From assembly GCA_013349595.1 (NCBI GenBank), contig DUZI01000012.1, positions 1-14,533 on the forward strand: a DNA stretch of 14,533 nucleotides, written 5' to 3'. The DNA comes from Nitrospirota bacterium (GTDB taxonomy: Bacteria; Nitrospirota; Thermodesulfovibrionia; Thermodesulfovibrionales; Dissulfurispiraceae). The position numbers and the translations under genes were made by a program. Of the stretch, positions 1 to 6,053 are shown piece by piece (position 1 is the stretch's first letter; each line of letters starts with the position of its first letter). Under the pieces are notes generated by a model that saw nothing but the letters and a program-made list of their open reading frames with translations, did not search any database and was not told the DNA's origin.

Positions 1-16
1 AAAATTAAATAAAATT

Positions 17-65
17 TGTCGATTATAAAAAGCCTGAAACAGCCCTTCCTATCGCTATTTTAAGG
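17..65 (+). repeat. Dispersed repeat copy 1 (core), upstream of scpA
   Basis: This 49-base core, from TGTCGATTATAAAA to CTATTTTAAGG, matches the reverse complement of 8559-8607 at 48 of 49 positions (G versus T at base 31). The AT-rich bases 1-16 are also similar to the outer flank of that copy with a few changes. It ends within the Shine-Dalgarno sequence of scpA. If the family is a small inverted-repeat element, this would be its right end, with the left end outside the window. Confidence 0.8.
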
Positions 66-74
66 AACATCAAA

Positions 75-833
75 ATGTTTGTCTTTTCAGAAAAAAAGTA
101 TAGTGTCAAGCTACCAGTCTTCGAAGGGCCTCTTGATTTGTTATTGCATTTAATCAGGGAAAACAAGATAGATATTTACGACATACCGATAACATTAATT
201 ACAAAGCAGTATCTTGAATATATTGAATTAATGAAGGAACTTAACCTTGAGATTGCCTCTGAGTTTATTGTCATGGCAGCAACACTTATTTATATAAAAT
301 CAAGGATGTTGCTGCCTATTGAAGAAGGTAGTGAAGAAGCCCTTGAAGACCCTCGCGCAAATCTGATTAATAGGCTTCTTGAGTATCAAGCCTTTAAAGA
401 AGCATCTCAGGTAATGCGTGAAAGAGAGGCTTATTGGAGTAATGTCTTCTTTAGAAATTTTACTACTTCAGAACAATCAATTCAGAGGGAATTGACCCTT
501 TTTGACCTTAATATCTTTGATTTGCTAAATGCCCTTAAAAGAATAATTAAAAAGGTGCCCTCAGATGAAATGATCATAAACAGAGAAACCCTCACGGTAA
601 AAGATAGGATTACAATTATCCTTGAGGTTATAAATGAAAAAAAGACTGTGAGTTTTGAAGCACTTTTTTCTTCAGATTGCACCAAAAAGGAGATATTAGT
701 TACCTTCCTTGCACTCCTTGAGATTATGAGGCTTGGTTTGTCAAGGGTTTATCAAGAGACCTTTGGTGGGACAATCTGGATAAGCGGACAGGAGGAGATG
801 TGTTTGGATACAGAGGAAAAATCTTATTCATAA
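75..833 (+). CDS. scpA: Segregation and condensation protein A (ScpA, kleisin)
   Basis: ScpA is the kleisin subunit that bridges the SMC heads with ScpB in the bacterial condensin complex and supports chromosome segregation in the cytoplasm. The 252-residue length is normal. The N-terminal domain shows the family signature FEGPLDLLLHLI (about 16-27), then KIDIYDIPI (31-39) and the helix EIASEFIVMAATLIYIKSRM (59-78). The C-terminal winged-helix region (about 195-240) holds ILVTFLALLEIMRLG. The ATG is preceded by AAGGA eight bases upstream. The usual partner scpB does not follow; the next gene overlaps by 34 bases and is an oxidoreductase. The region just upstream is a dispersed repeat whose end abuts the ribosome binding site. 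Identification is by signature motifs and is firm. Confidence 0.95.
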   Translation: MFVFSEKKYSVKLPVFEGPLDLLLHLIRENKIDIYDIPITLITKQYLEYIELMKELNLEIASEFIVMAATLIYIKSRMLLPIEEGSEEALEDPRANLINRLLEYQAFKEASQVMREREAYWSNVFFRNFTTSEQSIQRELTLFDLNIFDLLNALKRIIKKVPSDEMIINRETLTVKDRITIILEVINEKKTVSFEALFSSDCTKKEILVTFLALLEIMRLGLSRVYQETFGGTIWISGQEEMCLDTEEKSYS

Positions 834-2527
834 ACATTAGTTCTCAAAGTATAGAAATTGAATCAACTCCCAGTTATTTTATAAAAAACTATCTTGGGGG
901 AAGGGGTTTTGGTGTTGCCTTTTTAAGGGATAAAATTACACTTGAATATTTTGATGATGCTATGCCTCTTATCTTTGCTGCAGGACCTTTGGTGGCTACC
1001 CCCTCACCAACATCGGGGAGGTTTTCAGTACTCTCTCGCTCACCACTGACAGGGACAATATTTGACTGCTCAGTAGGGGGTAGATTTGGAACTATCATGA
1101 AAAAAGCAGGATTTGACGCTATTGTTATAACTGGCAAGGCAAACAAGATTATTGGCATAGTCATTGAGGATGAGAAAGTCAGTTTCGTAAATTCTGATGA
1201 CAAACAAGGATTAGATACAAATGAGATTTCTAAATATTTTTCAAAAGACTATTCAGTCGCTTCAATTGGTCTTGCAGGGGAGAGATTAGTGCGTTTTGCC
1301 TCTATCGTGTTTGATGGACATTACCTTGCAGGCAGGGGAGGGCTTGGGGCAGTCATGGGCTCAAAGAGGTTAAAATTTGTTGCAATAAAAGGCACATCAA
1401 AAGTTGATGTAAAAGATCTCTCCTTATTAAAAGAGGCTCAAGAGGAGATAATAAGACTCTTGAGGGCATCACCAGCCTTATTTGGTGATTTTGGAATTAG
1501 CAAATATGGCACTGGTGCGCTTGTTGACCTTATTCATTCAAGGCGATTAGAACCTACGGAAAATTTTAAAGAGACCTTCTTCAAAGACTCTTACAAATAC
1601 GATGCCTATACTATCTCTAAGCAGTATAACACTCGTAAAACTGGTTGTGTAGGTTGTCCAGTCTTGTGTAAAAAAAAGGGCTCAAAGGGTGAAATCATAC
1701 CAGAGTATGAAAGCCTATCCCATTTCGGTGCCTTAAATAGATGTAGTGATTTATCTGCCATAGTAGAGGCGAATAGACTTTGTAATATTTATGGGTTAGA
1801 TACCATAAGCACTGCATCTACTATTGCCTGTTATTCTGAAATAGAAGGTTTAAGACTGTCTTCAGAAGATATTATTACATTGATAAAAGAGATAGCCTGT
1901 AGAGACACTAAAAAAGGTAATGCCCTTGCAGAAGGTTCGATGAGATTTGCCAAAATGGCAGGTCAGCCCGACAAAAGCATGTCAGTAAAGTCCCTTGAAT
2001 TGCCTGCCTATGACCCAAGAGGTGCCTATGGGATGGCGCTTGCCTACGCGGTATCAAGTAGGGGGGGATGTCATTTAAGGGCTTATCCCATAAGCTATGA
2101 AATATTAAGGAAGCCTGTGGCTGTTGACAGATTTTCCTTTGAAGGTAAGGCGCGTATGGTCAAGCTTTCTGAAGATTTAAATGCCGTTATAGATTCCCTG
2201 ACTGCCTGTAAATTCCTCTTTTTTTCAGTAACCCTTGAGGAATATTCTAAGGTGTTAAAGGCTGTTACAGGGCTTGATTATACTGTGCAGGACTTGATGA
2301 ATATTGGTGATAGGATTTGTAAACTTGAGAGAAGTCTTAACAACTTAAATGGTTTTGATATCAAAGATGATACCTTACCAGTGAGATTTTTTACTGAGGA
2401 AGGCAGTTCATCAGAGAAGATAAAAATCCCCCCTATCAGCAAAAAAGACTTTTCAGAGGCATTGCAAAGATATTACATCGTAAGGGGTGCTTCAGTAGAT
2501 GGAAGGATTAATAAAGAAATTTCTTAA
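800..2527 (+). CDS. Aldehyde:ferredoxin oxidoreductase family protein (tungstopterin enzyme)
   Basis: Members of this family oxidise aldehydes to carboxylates with ferredoxin, using a tungsten bis-pterin cofactor and a 4Fe-4S cluster; the substrate of this one cannot be told from sequence. The 575 residues show the pterin-binding N-terminal domain with YLGGRGFG (31-38) and AGRGGLGAVMGSK (177-189), then PEYES (301-305) and YDPRGAYGMALAYAVSSRGG (404-423). The cluster cysteines are visible as C283-x2-C286-x3-C290, with C470 the probable fourth ligand. The start is a GTG at 800, directly after GGAGGAG; the ATG at 798 belongs to the scpA frame. The gene overlaps the end of scpA by 34 bases, suggesting translational coupling. 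It is slightly shorter than the typical length of about 600. A class II aldolase-like gene overlaps its end and could work on the same kind of substrate, but that is inference. Confidence 0.92.
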   Translation: MFGYRGKILFINISSQSIEIESTPSYFIKNYLGGRGFGVAFLRDKITLEYFDDAMPLIFAAGPLVATPSPTSGRFSVLSRSPLTGTIFDCSVGGRFGTIMKKAGFDAIVITGKANKIIGIVIEDEKVSFVNSDDKQGLDTNEISKYFSKDYSVASIGLAGERLVRFASIVFDGHYLAGRGGLGAVMGSKRLKFVAIKGTSKVDVKDLSLLKEAQEEIIRLLRASPALFGDFGISKYGTGALVDLIHSRRLEPTENFKETFFKDSYKYDAYTISKQYNTRKTGCVGCPVLCKKKGSKGEIIPEYESLSHFGALNRCSDLSAIVEANRLCNIYGLDTISTASTIACYSEIEGLRLSSEDIITLIKEIACRDTKKGNALAEGSMRFAKMAGQPDKSMSVKSLELPAYDPRGAYGMALAYAVSSRGGCHLRAYPISYEILRKPVAVDRFSFEGKARMVKLSEDLNAVIDSLTACKFLFFSVTLEEYSKVLKAVTGLDYTVQDLMNIGDRICKLERSLNNLNGFDIKDDTLPVRFFTEEGSSSEKIKIPPISKKDFSEALQRYYIVRGASVDGRINKEIS

Positions 2528-3626
2528 TAAAATCCACAATCAAGGTCTCAGTAATCGTGATGATACCATTATCATTGCCTTTGATGACAGGGCCTATTCA
2601 AATGCAGACCTCATAGATAAATATACAGAGGTCTTTGATTTTTTGAATATTAATACCCTTATTGTATCAACACCTTCAGAACCTTACAAAACAGTAGTTC
2701 AGGAAATTATCAATGATCCTGATACAAATTGCTTGATTAAACCAGTAGATTGCGAAACAAGGACTTTTTTCCATGATATACCTATTATTGAAGATGATAG
2801 TCCACAATCAATCATATCTGCCTTATCAAGAAGAAAGTCTGCTGTTACCAAAAATGGCAAGATTATCACTTATGGGACTATCTCTCCTGAGCAGGCTTAT
2901 ATATCACTTAGCTCAGTGTGTTTTAGCCTTTTTGTAAAATACCTTTATGACGCTTTAGAGTTTAAAAAAATAGGAGAGTCGTTGAGTTTTATTTTATCCT
3001 TTTGTAATGAAATTGAGATTACTAAAGGTTGTCTATTGCATAGGGCAAGAGGAATAATTGATGAAATTACAGAAGCTGGCAAGGCACTCATCAACCTGAG
3101 ATTAGTAGATTCATACTTTGGAAATATATCATGTCTCTTTGAAGATAAAATATACATAAGCCAGACAGGGAGTTCCCTTGATGAACTTGAAGATGCCATT
3201 GACATTGTCCCTATTGATGGTTCTTCAACTAACGCTATTACTGCCTCTTCTGAATATGCAGCTCACAGACTTATCTATGAAAAAACTGACTTTAAATTTA
3301 TCCTACATGGACATCCAAAATTTTCTGTGATTTTATCTATGCTTTGCAACAAAAAATATTGTAAAGGTGATGACTGTTATCGCACCTGTAAAGAAGAAAG
3401 AAAAATAGGCAATGTGCAGATAGTATCAGGTGAGATTGGTACAGGCAAATGGGGATTACTAAATACAGTCCCTTTGGCAATGACAAAGTCATCAGTAGTT
3501 GCAGTTTATGGACATGGTATCTTTTCTGGATCAAAACTAAATTTTAATGAGGCACTAAAAAGAACTATTGAAGCAGAAAACTATTGTATTAGAGAGTATA
3601 AAAGACTCATTGATGAATTAAAATGA
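2499..3626 (+). CDS. Class II aldolase/adducin-like protein with an extra N-terminal domain
   Basis: The C-terminal half (about 180-375) resembles the class II aldolase/adducin fold (fuculose-phosphate aldolase, ribulose-phosphate epimerase relatives). The metal-binding histidines are visible as HGH (H270, H272) and VYGHG (H339), with a candidate catalytic Glu at E252 in SSEYAAH. The first 170 residues are not part of that family. They begin with a beta-strand-like IIIAFDD and carry no motif I recognise. A four-cysteine cluster (C283, C288, C293, C297) lies between the HGH motif and the third His, where many family members have no cysteines. The ATG at 2499 has AAGGGG about ten bases upstream and overlaps the AOR-type gene by 29 bases. 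The product may cleave or isomerise a sugar phosphate or hydroxy-aldehyde that the oxidoreductase uses. Family assignment is solid; reaction unknown. Confidence 0.8.
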   Translation: MEGLIKKFLNKIHNQGLSNRDDTIIIAFDDRAYSNADLIDKYTEVFDFLNINTLIVSTPSEPYKTVVQEIINDPDTNCLIKPVDCETRTFFHDIPIIEDDSPQSIISALSRRKSAVTKNGKIITYGTISPEQAYISLSSVCFSLFVKYLYDALEFKKIGESLSFILSFCNEIEITKGCLLHRARGIIDEITEAGKALINLRLVDSYFGNISCLFEDKIYISQTGSSLDELEDAIDIVPIDGSSTNAITASSEYAAHRLIYEKTDFKFILHGHPKFSVILSMLCNKKYCKGDDCYRTCKEERKIGNVQIVSGEIGTGKWGLLNTVPLAMTKSSVVAVYGHGIFSGSKLNFNEALKRTIEAENYCIREYKRLIDELK

Positions 3627-3651
3627 CAAATTATACACCCATCCTTATAAT
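3623..3651 (+). promoter_or_regulatory. Sigma70-type promoter for hypD-ribD
   Basis: The -35 box ATGACA (3623-3628, five of six consensus bases) overlaps the stop codon of the aldolase-like gene. It is followed by a 17-base spacer and a perfect TATAAT (3646-3651). Transcription would start near 3658, shortly before the GAGGT ribosome binding site (3666-3670) of hypD. This is sequence matching only. Confidence 0.6.
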
Positions 3652-3676
3652 AGCATTTAAAAAATGAGGTATAACT

Positions 3677-4729
3677 ATGAAAGAGATAAATATAATTCAT
3701 GAGCTATCAAATCGTATTAAAAGACCAATCAATCTTATGGAAGTTTGTGGCACACATACAGTAGCAATCTTCAAATCAGGTATTAAGAGTCTTTTACCAC
3801 CCTCATTAAAGCTACTTAGCGGACCAGGTTGTCCTGTCTGTGTGACAGCAATTGAAGATATTGACAGGGCTGTAGCCTATAGTCTTTTAGATGATGTAAT
3901 ACTTACTACCTTTGGAGATATGCTTAGGGTTCCCGGAAGTAACAAGTCACTTATGAGTGCAAAGGCAGAGGGTGGCCACATTGAAATAGTTTATTCACCA
4001 CTTGATAGTCTAAACATAGCAATTAAACATAAAGCTAAGAAAATAGTCTTCTTTTCAGCAGGTTTTGAGACTACTGCACCCCTTGCAGCAGCCACATTAC
4101 TTGAGGCAGAAAAGAGAGGTATTTCTAATTTTTTCCTTTATTCAGTTCACAAACTTGTCCCACCAGCCCTTGAGGTGTTGTTAAATTCTGATGATGTAAG
4201 GATAGATGGTTTTATATTGCCCGGGCATGTAAGTTCAATTATTGGTTCAAAGCCTTATCAATTCATGATAGAAAAATATAAAGTGCCTTCTGTAATTACT
4301 GGTTTTAAGGCTGAAGACATTGTAGGGGGTATTATGATGCTATTGAAACAAATCTATGAGGGGAAGCCATCAGTAGAGATTCAGTACAAAAGTTCTGTAA
4401 AGCCTGAAGGCAATCAAAAGGCGGTAGATTACATGTATCAAGTCTTTGAACCTGCAGATAGTTATTGGCGTGGTATTGGAAATTTAAAAAATAGCGGTTT
4501 AAAGCTCAAAAATGAATGGATGAATAGAGATAGCGAAAAAATAATACCCTTACAAGTAAATTCATCACCCGAACCAAAAGGCTGTCAGTGCGGACTCATA
4601 TTAAGAGGGATTAAGACCCCGCCTGAATGTCCACTCTTTGAAAAGGTATGTTCTCCAGAGAACCCAGTTGGAGCTTGTATGGTAAGCACAGAGGGTAGTT
4701 GTGCTGCTTATTTTAAATATGGACGATGA
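3677..4729 (+). CDS. hypD: [NiFe] hydrogenase maturation factor HypD
   Basis: HypD is a 4Fe-4S protein that works with HypC and HypE to assemble the Fe(CN)2CO group of NiFe hydrogenases in the cytoplasm. The 350 residues carry the whole signature set: EVCGTH (C24), GPGCPVC (C52, C55), SAGFETTAP (127-135), GFILPGHVSSIIG (178-190), and a C-terminal cysteine cluster including GCQCG (C303, C305), C318, C325, C334 and C342. The start is an ATG with GAGGT six bases upstream, and it has its own promoter in the 50-base gap before it. No hypA, B, C, E or F gene is in the window, although hypD usually sits in a hypCDE run. The gene overlaps ribD by ATGA. Identification is firm. Confidence 0.96.
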   Translation: MKEINIIHELSNRIKRPINLMEVCGTHTVAIFKSGIKSLLPPSLKLLSGPGCPVCVTAIEDIDRAVAYSLLDDVILTTFGDMLRVPGSNKSLMSAKAEGGHIEIVYSPLDSLNIAIKHKAKKIVFFSAGFETTAPLAAATLLEAEKRGISNFFLYSVHKLVPPALEVLLNSDDVRIDGFILPGHVSSIIGSKPYQFMIEKYKVPSVITGFKAEDIVGGIMMLLKQIYEGKPSVEIQYKSSVKPEGNQKAVDYMYQVFEPADSYWRGIGNLKNSGLKLKNEWMNRDSEKIIPLQVNSSPEPKGCQCGLILRGIKTPPECPLFEKVCSPENPVGACMVSTEGSCAAYFKYGR

Positions 4730-5847
4730 AAAACAGGGCAGATAATTCTTTTAAAGATATGACTTTTTATATTAAAAGGGCACTCAATCTTGCCAAAAGG
4801 GCGATTGGGCATACAAGCCCTAATCCAATGGTCGGTGCAGTAATAGTAAAAAATGGAAAGGTTATTGCTGAAGACTATCACAGAAAGGCAGGGCAACCAC
4901 ACGCAGAGGCATTGGTACTGAAAAAGGCTGGTAGTGAGGCAAAAGGTGCTGATTTATATGTGACTCTTGAGCCTTGCTGTCATCTTAATAAAAAAACACC
5001 ACCTTGCACAAAGGCAATCATTGAAGCAGGTATAAAAAGAGTTTTTGTTGCCATGATTGATCCAAATCCATCAGTTTTGGGTTGCGGCATAAAAGAACTC
5101 AAATCAGCTGGCATTGAAGTCTATAGTGGTATTCTTCAGAGACAGGCAATGAGGCTTAACGAAGCCTATTCAAAGTTTATATCAACGAGTATCCCTTTTG
5201 TAATACTTAAGACAGCAATGACCTTAGATGGTAAGATTGCTGATGCAGAGGGAAATTCAAAGTGGATAACTACAAATGAGGCAAGGAAAGAGGTTCATAG
5301 ATTAAGACACAGTGTCGATGCAATTGTTACAGCAAAAGGGACGGTCTTGGCAGATAATCCTCTCTTAACATCTCGCATTAAAGGTGGTAAAAATCCAGTG
5401 AGGGTAGTAATAGACCCTGCCCTTGAAATACCAGAAGATTACAATGTCTTTAATGATAGCGCACAAACCATTGTAGTCTATTCTAAATCAGACAGCAAGG
5501 AAAAAGGTGAAAAGATTAACAAACTCTCACATAAGGGTTGTAAACTAATGGAAATTGAAAACTCACCCATAGGGCTTAAGGATATCCTATATGAACTTGG
5601 TAAGTTTCATATTACCTCAGTATTGATTGAAGGTGGTTCATCTTTAAACTCAAGGGCTTTAATGGAAAGGGTAGTAGATAGGGTAATATTTTTTATAGCA
5701 CCAAAGATTATCTGTGGTAGTCAGTCATTGCCAGTAACGAGTGGAAAAGATTTTTACAGACTTAATGAGGCCATCCAAATTGATGAAATAGAGATTAAGA
5801 GATTTGGTAGTGATATTATGATTAATGGATTACTGAGATATTTTTGA
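4726..5847 (+). CDS. ribD: Bifunctional riboflavin deaminase/reductase RibD
   Basis: RibD carries out two early steps of riboflavin synthesis: deamination of the diaminopyrimidine made from GTP, then NADPH-dependent reduction of the ribosyl side chain. The N-terminal deaminase domain (about 10-145) has the zinc and catalytic motif HAEA (H59, E61) and TLEPCCH...TPPC (zinc Cys at 84 or 85, and 94). The reductase domain (about 155-373) shows LKTAMTLDGKIA (161-172), SKWIT (178-182), NPVRVVID (223-230) and LIEGGSSLN (300-308). Length 373 is normal. The ATG overlaps the hypD stop as ATGA, so translation is probably coupled. No FMN riboswitch is seen before it, and no ribE, ribBA or ribH follows, so the remaining rib genes must lie elsewhere. 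Confidence 0.95.
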   Translation: MKNRADNSFKDMTFYIKRALNLAKRAIGHTSPNPMVGAVIVKNGKVIAEDYHRKAGQPHAEALVLKKAGSEAKGADLYVTLEPCCHLNKKTPPCTKAIIEAGIKRVFVAMIDPNPSVLGCGIKELKSAGIEVYSGILQRQAMRLNEAYSKFISTSIPFVILKTAMTLDGKIADAEGNSKWITTNEARKEVHRLRHSVDAIVTAKGTVLADNPLLTSRIKGGKNPVRVVIDPALEIPEDYNVFNDSAQTIVVYSKSDSKEKGEKINKLSHKGCKLMEIENSPIGLKDILYELGKFHITSVLIEGGSSLNSRALMERVVDRVIFFIAPKIICGSQSLPVTSGKDFYRLNEAIQIDEIEIKRFGSDIMINGLLRYF

Positions 5848-5862
5848 TTTTAAAATTTTTTG

Positions 5863-5890
5863 AATCTTTAGAATTGAATATTGAAAGATT
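5863..5890 (+). repeat. Short inverted repeat after ribD
   Basis: AATCTTT (5863-5869) and AAAGATT (5884-5890) form a perfect 7-base inverted repeat with a 14-base loop. There is no T-run after it, so it is a poor intrinsic terminator for ribD. Its right arm overlaps a promoter-like -35 box, so it could be an operator; equally it could be chance in AT-rich DNA. Confidence 0.3.
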
Positions 5891-5917
5891 AACTTATTGT
5901 AAAAATTAGCTTATAAT
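5889..5917 (+). promoter_or_regulatory. Orphan promoter-like sequence between ribD and the exported protein gene
   Basis: TTAACT (5889-5894), a 17-base spacer and a perfect TATAAT (5912-5917) point rightwards, but no gene on the + strand follows before the convergent gene. The only reading frame downstream is a 13-codon ATG frame beginning at 5916 without a ribosome binding site. Transcription from here would run antisense into the 3' end of the exported protein gene. The rest of the 206-base gap shows nothing I recognise. Confidence 0.35.
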
Positions 5918-6053
5918 GGACAAATTCAAAAATATGTTAAAAGGTATTGTTCACTAAGAATGTGCAGGTCAAAGGATATGGCTTGAAGAGGCATTATTGA
6001 ATTGTAAGATATATGAAAAAAAATTTTATCCAATCTTATTAATTATTTGTTTT

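Noticed and set aside
4600..4800. FMN riboswitch before ribD
   Set aside because: ribD starts within the hypD stop codon and no RFN-like conserved blocks are visible in the preceding coding sequence.
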